Source: Ignisphaera sp. (GTDB taxonomy: Archaea; Thermoproteota; Thermoprotei_A; Sulfolobales; Ignisphaeraceae). From it: 64,000 nucleotides of DNA. The DNA lies in assembly GCA_038735125.1 (NCBI GenBank), contig JAVYNU010000002.1:196183-260182 (forward strand), given 5' to 3'. Both the position numbers and the translations under genes were made by a program. Below, one piece after another: positions 8,381-16,320 of this stretch. The first letter of the stretch is position 1; every line of letters starts with the position of its first letter. The notes under the pieces were generated by a model. That model saw only the letters and a list, made by a program, of their open reading frames with translations, had not been told where the DNA came from and made no database searches.

Positions 8381-9223
8381 TTGCTGGCTATAAACAGTAG
8401 AAGAGTTGATGAGCTGGCTGAAATGGTTAGAGCCATTGGGCTGGAAAAGATAGTGGTTTTTGAGGATATTGACCCCCAGTTCGAGGCTATCAAGAACCTG
8501 TCTAGGGTCTGCGGCTCTACAGCCTATCTCCTAGCTGTTCTCAATAGCGTTATCAGCTATAGGCTTTCCCAGCCTGGGGAGGTTTACTGGAGCCTCTTCT
8601 CAGACTATGCAAAAAGCAGGTGTAGGTCGATCGAGGGGCTGGAAAAAGCTGTTGGGCTTGTCAAAGAGTTTGCGAGAATGTATAACAGGGTTGCAGTTGA
8701 TCAGAAGCTTAGAAGACTTGAGAAGATTGCTAGGTGTAGCCAGCTGGAGCAGGCTGTTTTGTCGACGGATCTAGAGGCTGTTAGGAGGGAGATAGCTCTG
8801 TGCCTAGATGTGGAACAAGACTCCAAGACCGTTGTTTTCTCAGCTAAAATGGTTTACTATGTGCACAAGGCACTCAGCAAAAAGGTGTCTATACCGATGA
8901 CAATTCCAATACCTGTAGACAGCAGAGTTGCCGCAATAACCTATCTATCAGGAGCTATAGACGTAGTTGGCGAGGCTACTAGCGAGGGCCACCCCCTACT
9001 CAAATACAGCAAAACAATTAGAGACGTGTGGATGGAGATAGGCAGGAAATCCTCTACCCCACCACTAAACCTAGACGCACTCATATGGCACTTCGGAAAA
9101 TACCACAACACAAAAAGCATAGACCACATATACGCCTCGGAATACAGCAAACTCAGGCAGTTTCTAACACCAGATGAGATAATGCTTATAATAAGAAACC
9201 TCTTCTACAGATTAACCAAATGA
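8381..9223 (+). CDS. Archaeal N-glycosylase/DNA lyase AGOG (8-oxoguanine repair)
   Basis: The 280-residue protein matches the archaeal GO glycosylase family (PF09171), a helix-hairpin-helix superfamily enzyme that excises 8-oxoguanine and cuts the abasic strand. The catalytic lysine is likely Lys149 in QDSKTVVF and the catalytic acid Asp180 in PIPVDSRVA; their spacing is close to that of the Pyrobaculum enzyme (Lys140/Asp172). Length fits the family. The TTG start at 8381 follows a G-rich ribosome site (gggagggggg, 8371-8380). It is a stand-alone gene. Confidence 0.85.
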   Translation: MLAINSRRVDELAEMVRAIGLEKIVVFEDIDPQFEAIKNLSRVCGSTAYLLAVLNSVISYRLSQPGEVYWSLFSDYAKSRCRSIEGLEKAVGLVKEFARMYNRVAVDQKLRRLEKIARCSQLEQAVLSTDLEAVRREIALCLDVEQDSKTVVFSAKMVYYVHKALSKKVSIPMTIPIPVDSRVAAITYLSGAIDVVGEATSEGHPLLKYSKTIRDVWMEIGRKSSTPPLNLDALIWHFGKYHNTKSIDHIYASEYSKLRQFLTPDEIMLIIRNLFYRLTK

Positions 9224-9300
9224 GCGCCCCAAGATGGATATGGGAAATGAGCTAGCAAATCAACTCAATTGCCATTGCAAAAACAGTTATAAAAAATATA

Positions 9301-9314
9301 AAACTTATATACTG
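9301..9314 (+). promoter_or_regulatory. TATA box for the frameshifted hydrolase
   Basis: The element aaacttatatactg is centred about 34 bases ahead of the ATG at 9342, predicting a nearly leaderless transcript. It lies inside the open frame that begins at 9234, which argues that the upstream codons are not translated and that the real start is 9342. Confidence 0.5.
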
Positions 9315-9341
9315 GAAATACGATTATTATACTGCGTGACC

Positions 9342-10111
9342 ATGCCTATGATCTGCTTCGAAAAACCTACAACATTTCCGAGTGCTGGCTATGAGCTTTC
9401 AGCCCATGTCCACATCCCGCCTCAAGGCCCAAAGAACATGGTTCTCATGCTTCACGGCTTCACAGGTTTTAAAAGCGAGGTCAACAGGCTTTTCATCGAT
9501 ATTGCAAGGGCTTTGTGTAAAAATGGCGTTGCTGTCTTCAGATTCGATTATAGGGGGCACGGAGATTCCCCCTAGACTTCGAGGAGTTCAGATTTGAGTA
9601 TGCTGTTGAAGATGCTGAAAATGCTTTGAGGTATATCTCAGAGGCTTACAGACCCTCAAAGATCTTTTTGATCGGATTGAGCATGGGAGGCAATATAGCT
9701 GTTAGACTAGCGAAGACCTATAGCAATAGGATCTCTGGTGCAGTCCTACTCTCACCTGGTCTCAACGGCGTTGAGCTTAGAGAGAGGATGAAGAGATCTA
9801 TTGTTAAGATCGGCAACTACTACTACTTCGGCGCCTATAGACTAACCGAAGACCAGGTTGAGGAGCTTCACAGAGACAACCTCATTGAATGGGCAGACAA
9901 AATATATGTGCCAATGTTGATAATACATGCGAAAGACGATCAAGCCATACCATACACACAATCACAACAATTCTTCGAGAAGCTGGCCGCCAAAGACAAG
10001 AAACTGGTTTTATTAGAGTCAGGAGGGCATGTATTCTCTACATATGAATCCAAGACAAGGGTTATAGAAGAGGTTGTGAATTGGGTCAAAGAAAGGGTTG
10101 GCGAAAAATAG
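9342..10111 (+). pseudogene. Alpha/beta hydrolase (esterase/acylglycerol lipase-like), frameshifted
   Basis: Two adjoining frames make one alpha/beta hydrolase. The first (to TAG 9573-9575) carries MLHGFTGFKSE with the oxyanion His-Gly and FDYRGHGDSP. The second carries the nucleophile elbow GLSMGG, an Asp in HAKDDQAIP and the catalytic His in ESGGHVF. They join smoothly (GDSP-LDFEEF) if one C is added to the C5 run at 9568-9572, so a one-base deletion splits the gene. Either the gene is newly dead, the base is a sequencing error, or slippage at the C-run restores it. The rest is well conserved, favouring error or slippage. Substrate unknown. Confidence 0.8.
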
Positions 10112-10197
10112 AATAAGAGGTTACCTGCTAGTTAGTATTTTGAATGCTTTATTATAGAAGCTAGGTATATTTAACCCGTTTAAATTAATACAGGGCT

Positions 10198-10875
10198 GTG
10201 GTGGTTATGTGCTCTGGTTATACTCCTTGGTGGAAAGAGGTTTGGGGTTGGGATAGGGTTAAAGATGTTTTAAGGACTTTGCCTGGTAGGCTTGGTTTCG
10301 AGAGGAATAGGTATTTGAGGTTTTTTAGACTTAGGGTTGATCTAGAGTCGGGAGAGGTTTTTGATGAGGTTTTAGAGAGGTTTTTAAGTGAGAGGGAGAG
10401 ATATGGGCTATACTATGTGCTGTATAACTATGCACAAACAGCTATTGATATTGGGGAAAGCAGAGAATACATCACATTAACACAGATATGCCCTGCTGTT
10501 CACTGCCCCATGGTAAAGCAAAATATAGATGCGTTCAAGGTACTTGTAGATTCTGTCTTCTCATCCAATCCAGACCTTCTATACAAAGCTGCTGAGACAT
10601 TTAACTACGAGAAAATAGATTTTGGGGATGCAGCTGTGAAGGTGTATACATTGCCGAGAGTCCCAATAGTTGTTGCTATATGGTTTGGCGAGGAAGGCAT
10701 GCCATCATCAGTCTCACTGTTATATGACAAAAACGTTTCTAGCTACCTCGAATGCGAAGCAGCCTCAATCATGGGCGGGGTTCTGTTGGCAAGACTAATA
10801 ATATCACTAGGCAAGTCAGCAGGTATAGATATAAGCAACGTTAGATATGGCTATAGGTATCAGTGCCCAGAATAA
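10198..10875 (+). CDS. DUF3786-like protein
   Basis: A 225-residue soluble protein. The segment LPRVPIVVAIWFGEEGMPSSVSLLYDK followed by a Gly-rich stretch (IMGGVLLARL) is like DUF3786 proteins of anaerobes; I cite the cores LPRVPIVV and IMGGVLL. Cysteines occur at CPAVHCP (mid-protein) and near both ends, so metal or cofactor binding is possible. Its function is not known. A promoter-like element (tatatttaacc, about 10166-10176) lies ahead. It converges with the glmS-like gene on the other strand. Confidence 0.5.
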   Translation: MVVMCSGYTPWWKEVWGWDRVKDVLRTLPGRLGFERNRYLRFFRLRVDLESGEVFDEVLERFLSERERYGLYYVLYNYAQTAIDIGESREYITLTQICPAVHCPMVKQNIDAFKVLVDSVFSSNPDLLYKAAETFNYEKIDFGDAAVKVYTLPRVPIVVAIWFGEEGMPSSVSLLYDKNVSSYLECEAASIMGGVLLARLIISLGKSAGIDISNVRYGYRYQCPE

Positions 10876-10976
10876 AGCCTCTGACAGGTTTATTTTTGTA
10901 GATTGTTTTCTAGTAATCGTAGCAATGTTCATTATAACGCTATATTCTTTTAAAATATCGTGTTGTTGGGAATATG

Positions 10977-12797
10977 TTAGTGGATGGTTTTTGATAGGTA
11001 TCTTGGATTGTCGACAGGTCTATTCAAGATTAAACCTAGCCTATATGCTATAAACTGTATTGGAAGTGATAGTACTATTGGCGCTAGGTGTCTTGGTGTA
11101 GGGGGGATAAGAATCTTTTCAATATTTGTCATTTCGCGGAGTTTGGAATCGGTTTCAAATCCTATAGCAATGGTTGTAGAGCCTTTTTCTGATGCCATTG
11201 ATATGAGTTCGTAGGTTGCTTGTAAAGCTTGTTGCTCTATAGGCATTATAAATATTGTGAAGATTCCTTGCTCAATTATTGTCTGCGACCCATGCTTAAA
11301 CTCGCCTGCTTCAATACCTTCAGCGTGGATATACGCAGTTTCTTTCAATTTTAGTGCAGCTTCTAATGCTAGCGGATATGTAATACCTCTGGAAATCACA
11401 TAACCACTCCTACAACCAGCTATACTTTTAACAATATTCCCCACCTGTACATCAACAAAACTTGTATAGCTAGCCAATTCGCTAGCAAGCCTTCTAACCT
11501 TCTCAACCATGTCACCATATTCATCTTTGCCAATCCTATGATTCGCAACGCCAGCCTTCAATGCAAGGAGGTATAGTAGCAATAAGGTAGATGTAAACGT
11601 CTTGGTAGCTGGAATAGCCACTTCTGGACCAGCACCAATTGGTAGGTAAAGATTCGATAGATTAGCTAATCTAGAGCCGATATAATTTGTGATGCCGAGA
11701 ATTGTTGCTCCTCTTAGCTTAGCCTCGAAAACAGATGCTAGTACATCACTTGTTTCACCAGATTGTGAAATTGCTATAACAACTGTTCCAGGCTTAACAC
11801 TATCTACATGGTATAGTGGGAACTCAGCAGCACTCACAACAGTAGATGCTATTCCAGCTAATTCCGAGAGGTAGTAAGAGCCTATATTAGCCGCGTAGAG
11901 GCTAGAGCCGTTGCCTATAATAAAAACTTTTTCAGCATCTGCAACAAGCTTGGCTGCAAAAGATAGGTATTTCTCTTGAACAGAATACAAGGTTCTTAAA
12001 AGAGATTCTGGAACCTCATAAATTTCTCTAAGCATGTGGTGTGGATACCCATCTTTATCAACATACCTGGCATCGATATCCATTTGTTTGAACTCCTTAT
12101 CTACTCTATACCCCTTAGTATTCTCAACGACAACACCATCTTCGCTGACGACAGCTATTTCACCTTCATTAAGCTTGAAATACTTTTCAGCAAGTCCATG
12201 CATAGCTCCTTTACCAGATGATACCACCACATAGTCGCTGGATACACCTATGTATAGAGGTGGCCCATGAACATAGGCTGCAATGCATCTACACCTCGAA
12301 TCCAATATAGATAAGCTGTAGTATCCATTAACATCCTTCAAACCGTTTCTAACAGCAGTTAAAATGTCCTCACCTTTGTTGAGATGCTCCTCAATGATAT
12401 GTGCAACAACCTCGAAGTCGCATTTAGAAATAACTTTGTGTTCCCTCATAATCATCTCGTCTTTCAGCATTTCATAGTTGGCTATAGCCCCGTCTCCAGC
12501 TACAGCTATTCTATTGTTGCAATCTGTGTGTGGCTGGGTATTGCTTATATGTGGCTTGCCATGTGTAGGATATCTCGTATGCCCTAGTGCAATCCATGAA
12601 GAGAGGCTACCCAGCCCATACTTGTCATACACACCATCTATCCTCAGAACATCTTTGTATACAGCAACGCCATTGTCACCTGTTATCGCTATTCCGCTAC
12701 CATTAAAGCCTCTGTACTCAAGAAGCTTAAGACCCTTAGAGACAACGTCAATAACATTGAGTTTCTTAGGGGATAGTGCAGCGAATATTCCACCCAA
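10977..12797 (-). CDS. glmS: GlmS-like glucosamine-6-phosphate synthase with disabled glutaminase site
   Basis: The 606-residue protein has an N-terminal class II glutamine amidotransferase domain (about 1-230) and two SIS sugar isomerase domains (about 280-600), the architecture of glutamine:fructose-6-phosphate aminotransferase. The isomerase half is intact: GNGSSLYAA, ISQSGETSD, HAEGIEAGEFKHG and a C-terminal NPRYLSKTIH with the conserved lysine. The amidotransferase half keeps HTRYPTHG (74-80) and Asp127, but the start reads M-G-G-I instead of M-C-G-I, so the nucleophilic cysteine is a glycine, and the oxyanion-hole Asn-Gly is Asp-Gly (102-103). TTG 12797 is 8 bases after an AGGTG site and no other in-frame start exists. 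It may use free ammonia or work as a deaminase. Confidence 0.85.
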   Translation of the reverse strand: MGGIFAALSPKKLNVIDVVSKGLKLLEYRGFNGSGIAITGDNGVAVYKDVLRIDGVYDKYGLGSLSSWIALGHTRYPTHGKPHISNTQPHTDCNNRIAVAGDGAIANYEMLKDEMIMREHKVISKCDFEVVAHIIEEHLNKGEDILTAVRNGLKDVNGYYSLSILDSRCRCIAAYVHGPPLYIGVSSDYVVVSSGKGAMHGLAEKYFKLNEGEIAVVSEDGVVVENTKGYRVDKEFKQMDIDARYVDKDGYPHHMLREIYEVPESLLRTLYSVQEKYLSFAAKLVADAEKVFIIGNGSSLYAANIGSYYLSELAGIASTVVSAAEFPLYHVDSVKPGTVVIAISQSGETSDVLASVFEAKLRGATILGITNYIGSRLANLSNLYLPIGAGPEVAIPATKTFTSTLLLLYLLALKAGVANHRIGKDEYGDMVEKVRRLASELASYTSFVDVQVGNIVKSIAGCRSGYVISRGITYPLALEAALKLKETAYIHAEGIEAGEFKHGSQTIIEQGIFTIFIMPIEQQALQATYELISMASEKGSTTIAIGFETDSKLREMTNIEKILIPPTPRHLAPIVLSLPIQFIAYRLGLILNRPVDNPRYLSKTIH

Positions 12798-12842
12798 TTC
12801 ACGAACACCTGATATAGAATATTATGGTTTTAGATTATAAAC

Positions 12843-13517
12843 TCATTGGTAAACAAATAGATAGCCTCCTTCATATTTTATAACACCTAGAGATATGCCA
12901 AGCCTAATCAAGTTTAAAACACTTTCTCTATCCATATTCAACTTTTTAGAGACATATTTGAGGAAATCAGAGGCTTTCACAGATCCAAAGTTTCTAACAA
13001 TAACATCCAACTCATCAATGATGTATTGGAGATCTTGGGGAATCTCGTACTCGACAACCCTGCAGTTAGCAATCTTTAGAAATGTGTAAAACTCTTCTCT
13101 GCCACCTGAAATCCTCGATAATCTGTATAGATTAGGCCCGCAGCCCCTCACACTATAAACAGCATAAGACATTTTCTCAAACCCTGGTCTCTTCCCAAAG
13201 CGACTTGTAATACATATCACGTTTGTGCCCTCATTACCAAAACAATTACTAGCTTCATCAACAATTTTTATGACATGATATTGTCTGGTAGAGGATATGC
13301 AAAGACCATTTCTAATCTCGCTATCGCCACATAGATCTACAACCACATGTTCTGAGATGTTGGAACCCCCAAAATCTATGCATGCACCAATACCTCTATT
13401 ATCCAAACCCTCTAAAAGGTGTATAGAGAAAGCTATGTTAAAGTTGCTGTAAGGTGATATAACAACAACCCTACCACTTCTGATTATGTCAGATAAAATG
13501 TTGTTTAATCTAGCCAT
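12843..13517 (-). CDS. Unknown protein between Cren7 and GlmS-like genes
   Basis: I do not recognise this protein of about 224 residues. Near the start VVVISPYSNFNIAFSIHLLE followed by a second beta-alpha unit looks like a Rossmann-type or DHH-phosphoesterase-type opening with its Asp residues lost; the C-terminal 70 residues (from about YIIDELDVIV) look like a winged helix. ATG 13517 is preferred to 13604, because an AT-rich promoter-like stretch (tttttaataac, about 13553-13563) lies between and would give a short leader; the longer frame would also overlap the Cren7 gene. A degenerate RecJ/Cdc45-like replication factor is one idea, weakly supported. A TATA element of the next gene overlaps its 3' end. 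Confidence 0.55.
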   Translation of the reverse strand: MARLNNILSDIIRSGRVVVISPYSNFNIAFSIHLLEGLDNRGIGACIDFGGSNISEHVVVDLCGDSEIRNGLCISSTRQYHVIKIVDEASNCFGNEGTNVICITSRFGKRPGFEKMSYAVYSVRGCGPNLYRLSRISGGREEFYTFLKIANCRVVEYEIPQDLQYIIDELDVIVRNFGSVKASDFLKYVSKKLNMDRESVLNLIRLGISLGVIKYEGGYLFVYQ

Positions 13518-13594
13518 CCTCAAGGAGGTATCCTTAAAGAATATTTGTAGAACGTTATTAAAAAATATTTGCTTTTCTAAATCTAAATTTTGTT

Positions 13595-13780
13595 TTAGCT
13601 GCATTCTGGGTAGTCGTCTGGTACTTTTGCTCTGAAGTATTTTCCTGATGCTGGATCTTGGAATAGGCCTATCTTAACCCCTTTCCTACCCTTTGGAGAC
13701 AGGCTCCAGACCTTCTTTGGAACAAGCTCCTTCTCTCCACCCTCAGGCATCTTAACCTTAACAGGCTTTGTACAGGCCAT
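13595..13780 (-). CDS. cren7: Chromatin protein Cren7
   Basis: A 61-residue basic protein with the complete Cren7 pattern: [12 protein letters not shown] at the start, [19 protein letters not shown] in the middle (core PKKVWSL), [19 protein letters not shown] and a DDYPECS end. Cren7 is a small SH3-like barrel that binds duplex DNA without sequence preference and bends it; it is conserved across the crenarchaeal Thermoproteota and is a good taxonomic marker. Length matches the family. A GGTGG ribosome site lies 7-8 bases ahead and a TATA-like tttttaagc about 40 bases ahead. The two extra cysteines near the ends are unusual for the family. Confidence 0.95.
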   Translation of the reverse strand: MACTKPVKVKMPEGGEKELVPKKVWSLSPKGRKGVKIGLFQDPASGKYFRAKVPDDYPECS

Positions 13781-13954
13781 TCAAACCACCGAGAAGATAG
13801 GTAAGAGAAAACAAGCTTAAAAACATGGTGATAGGCGTGGAGCTTACGTATATGTTATAGGTTGATCCTATTTAATGCAGTTTTTAGGTATAAACATTGT
13901 TCAGAATATTTTTAATGTTCATCGAATTTGATCTAAGTTTCATTAACTATTTTC

Positions 13955-14335
13955 CTAGAGCGATGTTAAACTGGATTGAGTGATCCCATAATAGAATGGG
14001 GTGTTTCCTGACAGAGGAGAAGCTCTTAGCTGGCTTGATAGGATAATGACCCAAAACTTCAATAGGATGTTCGACGAATAGCAGAAAAATTCGACATATT
14101 CTATGAGGATAGTTGCACAGACAATAGCTATATCCACTTGTTTTCTATCGCTTGTCACAAGCTCTGTTCCCATCTCTTTTGCGGCTACAATGAAGAGTGC
14201 ATCGTATATGGTGATCTTCTCGTTGACTGCTAGGCTAAAGGCTTTTGCGAGAAACCTCCACTGGTCTGTAATAGGTATGGCCTTCTCCTCGGCGTCTACA
14301 CGATTGTATGGGTGTTCTATGTGGTGCTGGTGCAT
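13955..14335 (-). pseudogene. PIN-domain (VapC-like) toxin remnant
   Basis: The frame contains the C-terminal half of a PIN-domain RNase: ITIYDALFIVAAKEMGTELVTSDRKQ, shown here by its YDALFIVAAK and LVTSDRKQ cores, which hold the third and fourth active-site acids. The N-terminal half with the first Asp is missing and the sequence after SDRKQ loses family character, so a junction on one side and a frameshift on the other are likely. No antitoxin gene is adjacent. It belongs to a cluster of broken accessory genes between 13.9 and 15.4 kb. Confidence 0.6.
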
Positions 14336-14596
14336 CTAGCACTCTACTCAACTCTGTGGGGTGTTCTCAGACTCTCCAAACCCTACCTGTACGTTGCCAT
14401 AGCAATCTATCTCCTGAACCTAGTCCTCGTACTTGTGGGGCTCTCAGACCATAACCTCATCCACTACGTCCACACCTACACACTAGGTCACGCAGGCCTC
14501 CTACCAGGACTGGGGCTCACAACAGCAATCGAATGGCTTGGACTCAAAGCATCCACCAGACAGTGGAAAAAGCCCCGCGGCTACCAGCAAGAGTGA
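14312..14596 (+). CDS. Small membrane protein or fragment, unrecognised
   Basis: The 94-residue frame has three hydrophobic segments (about 3-20, 24-44 and 58-76) and ends in a polar tail next to a hairpin at 14593-14613. Codon usage looks coding and the antisense frames here are poor. It could be the surviving end of a larger membrane protein, because it begins at the edge of the PIN remnant and stops at the edge of the IS607 remnant. I do not recognise a family. Confidence 0.35.
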   Translation: MFYVVLVHLALYSTLWGVLRLSKPYLYVAIAIYLLNLVLVLVGLSDHNLIHYVHTYTLGHAGLLPGLGLTTAIEWLGLKASTRQWKKPRGYQQE

Positions 14597-14613
14597 GGCG
14601 TTTCCACCCTCAC
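14593..14613. repeat. Hairpin at the TnpB remnant junction
   Basis: The bases gtgagg (14593-14598) and cctcac (14608-14613) form a six-pair stem with a nine-base loop. It lies exactly where homology to TnpB stops. Such short hairpins are common at the ends of TnpB-bearing elements, so the element may be an internal-deletion derivative in which the start of tnpB has been joined to the right end. Confidence 0.4.
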
Positions 14614-14794
14614 GGTACTTCAAAGCTTTTAATCTCGTGAAACTCTTTGCATTGCTTCTAACAGCAAATATTGTTAGCTGCTCAACGATGTTGCAGTACA
14701 TGCCCTCCAGCTCAGCAAATACCCTAAATGCTTTTCTCGGGAGCTTAACACTTCTAACGATAACAGTCCTCGCTATTCTAGCCACTCTTCTCAA
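14612..14794 (-). pseudogene. tnpB: TnpB N-terminal remnant of an IS607-type element
   Basis: The first 60 residues are a typical crenarchaeal TnpB start: basic opening, then AELEGMYCNIVEQLTIFAV and SFTRLKALKYRE (cores AELEGMY and TRLKALKYRE). After KYRE the frame runs out of homology, so the catalytic two thirds are gone. It overlaps the end of the recombinase frame by 17 bases, the usual IS607 arrangement of tnpA followed by tnpB. Confidence 0.75.
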
Positions 14795-15047
14795 CCTCTT
14801 CTAGGAGTCCTCTGAAGTCTTCTACTAGCTTCTTCTTCCTGTGGCTTCTCATACTGTAGAGCTTTCCAGCGAATGATGTTACTGTGGCTGCCAAGTCCTC
14901 GACTAGCTCTTGGTATGCATCTTTAGGTTCTTCACCATAGACAACTTCTATCCTAGCACCATACTGCTTAGAGAGAACTCCTACAAGTCCATCAGAAACC
15001 AGCATTCTATACAAGTAGTAAAACCCATCTCTATAAACCTTCGCCAA
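14778..15047 (-). pseudogene. tnpA: IS607-type serine recombinase (TnpA), C-terminal remnant
   Basis: The 89-residue frame ends in the family's conserved tail: IEVVYGEEPKDAYQELVEDL and TSFAGKLYSMRSHRKKK (cores QELVEDL and GKLYSMRS). IS607 TnpA is usually about 190-210 residues with an N-terminal MerR-like DNA-binding domain and the serine nucleophile; both are absent here. Together with the TnpB start it marks a dead IS607 copy of roughly 450 bases. Confidence 0.75.
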
Positions 15048-15429
15048 ATCGTTTGTAAATGATTATGACATTGTATCACAGCATATAGGGACACTTAAAA
15101 GTACACAAGTTGTGATATCATGTCAAGATTTTCAAAAACTCCAACCAAGAGTGTTATATGAGGAAAATCATATGGTAATGAAAAGTCGTAGCAGTTATGA
15201 TGTACTCGCTAACTCTAGTTATTCTAGGTCTAGGTTTAGAAATAATGTGCATGGGATTCAAATACATCGAATAAAGCCAGTATCACATTTACATTGTGGT
15301 AGAACCATTATCGATTTTCTGGCGACTTTAATGTTGTGACATGATATCATCAAGACAATACTTAATACAAGTCTCAACACTGTTTTTAAATGCATATTTC
15401 AAGTCGAGTTGTAAAGGTGGCTGTTAACC
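15048..15429. other. Spacer with inverted repeats and promoter; no gene
   Basis: No convincing gene is present; the one open frame here (15112-15339) has no domain or codon character. The stretch holds a 13-bp inverted repeat described separately. Near the end, a TATA-like element at about 15384-15394 and an aggtgg ribosome site at about 15415-15421 serve the next gene. Confidence 0.5.
15113..15349. repeat. 237-bp segment bounded by perfect 13-bp inverted repeats
   Basis: The bases tgatatcatgtca at 15113-15125 recur as their reverse complement tgacatgatatca at 15337-15349. The match is perfect over 13 bases and includes the self-complementary core tgatatca. The enclosed 211 bases have no good ORF. 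It could be a small non-autonomous element or paired regulator sites; no target duplication was found by eye. Confidence 0.4.
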
Positions 15430-16194
15430 ATGTCAAAACGTGTAAAATCTAGAGGTAGTACCATCAGAAATATTATTGGAGGGGGTGTACCAATCGTTTT
15501 GATAATTGTTGGCATTATGCTAGAAATTGGGGGGCTTATGTTGCTGCTTTTCAAAGGCATTGATGTGATAATTGATGAATCGGTATTATCTATTCCTAGG
15601 TCTTTCTATGGCGAAGTAGAGATAGGTGTTCCTCCATACCGTATAGTCTATGAGAATATTTCTTTAGTGAGAAATGTTGAATTAATTGGAGGGGTGGCTA
15701 AGGATATCTCGGAGTTCAGTATTAAGAATAGATCCTACTACCCAATAATCATAACGATTAGAGCTAGATCGATTAAACAGCCTATCAACCTCTATATACA
15801 GTTCATAAATGCCTCTACAAACACTGTAATTGGGGGGATAACACCATCTAATAGCACACCATATCTAGATGGACAATTCATAGTCGACGCTGTTCTTCCA
15901 CAGGGTAGCTACAGAGTTAATGTTTTATCTAACTATAACACAACAATATACTATTTAGCAGTATCTGGCATAGCAATAGTAAATAATACAAGAAGTGTTC
16001 TTGGAATAAACTTCTCCCCTCAAACAGCGTATAACTACTTCATAAAGTATGTTAAGGGATTAAACGTAACTTATTTAGCGATATCAATATTTACAATGAA
16101 TATAGGCTCAATGTTTATAGTGATAGGAACAATAATGTTTATTGGGAAAGATACTCTATTGATGAGATTGGGCAGTAGAAAACGAATGAAATGA
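15430..16194 (+). CDS. Membrane protein with a large external domain, unrecognised
   Basis: The 254-residue protein has a basic N-terminus, a membrane segment at about 18-42, an external region of some 170 residues with many Asn-x-Ser/Thr sites, and a second membrane segment at about 218-238, then a basic end. The external part looks like a beta-sandwich: alternating hydrophobic strands such as IIITIRARSI and INLYIQFINAS. No family is recognised. An aggtgg ribosome site precedes the ATG. It lies just ahead of the binding-protein genes but is separated from them by an own-promoter gap. Confidence 0.6.
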   Translation: MSKRVKSRGSTIRNIIGGGVPIVLIIVGIMLEIGGLMLLLFKGIDVIIDESVLSIPRSFYGEVEIGVPPYRIVYENISLVRNVELIGGVAKDISEFSIKNRSYYPIIITIRARSIKQPINLYIQFINASTNTVIGGITPSNSTPYLDGQFIVDAVLPQGSYRVNVLSNYNTTIYYLAVSGIAIVNNTRSVLGINFSPQTAYNYFIKYVKGLNVTYLAISIFTMNIGSMFIVIGTIMFIGKDTLLMRLGSRKRMK

Positions 16195-16320
16195 TGCCAT
16201 GCCATGGCCCCTATCATAATATAACGATCTTGTCACGGCATTCAGCGCGACATTATGAATATTTTTAAACTCTATAAAAGTTCGTAATATAATGAAAAAG
16301 CTAAGTGAAGTGTGTTGTAA

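Noticed and set aside
15112..15339. 75-residue plus-strand frame between the inverted repeats
   Set aside because: No domain, no ribosome site, composition near random; both ends coincide with the inverted repeats.
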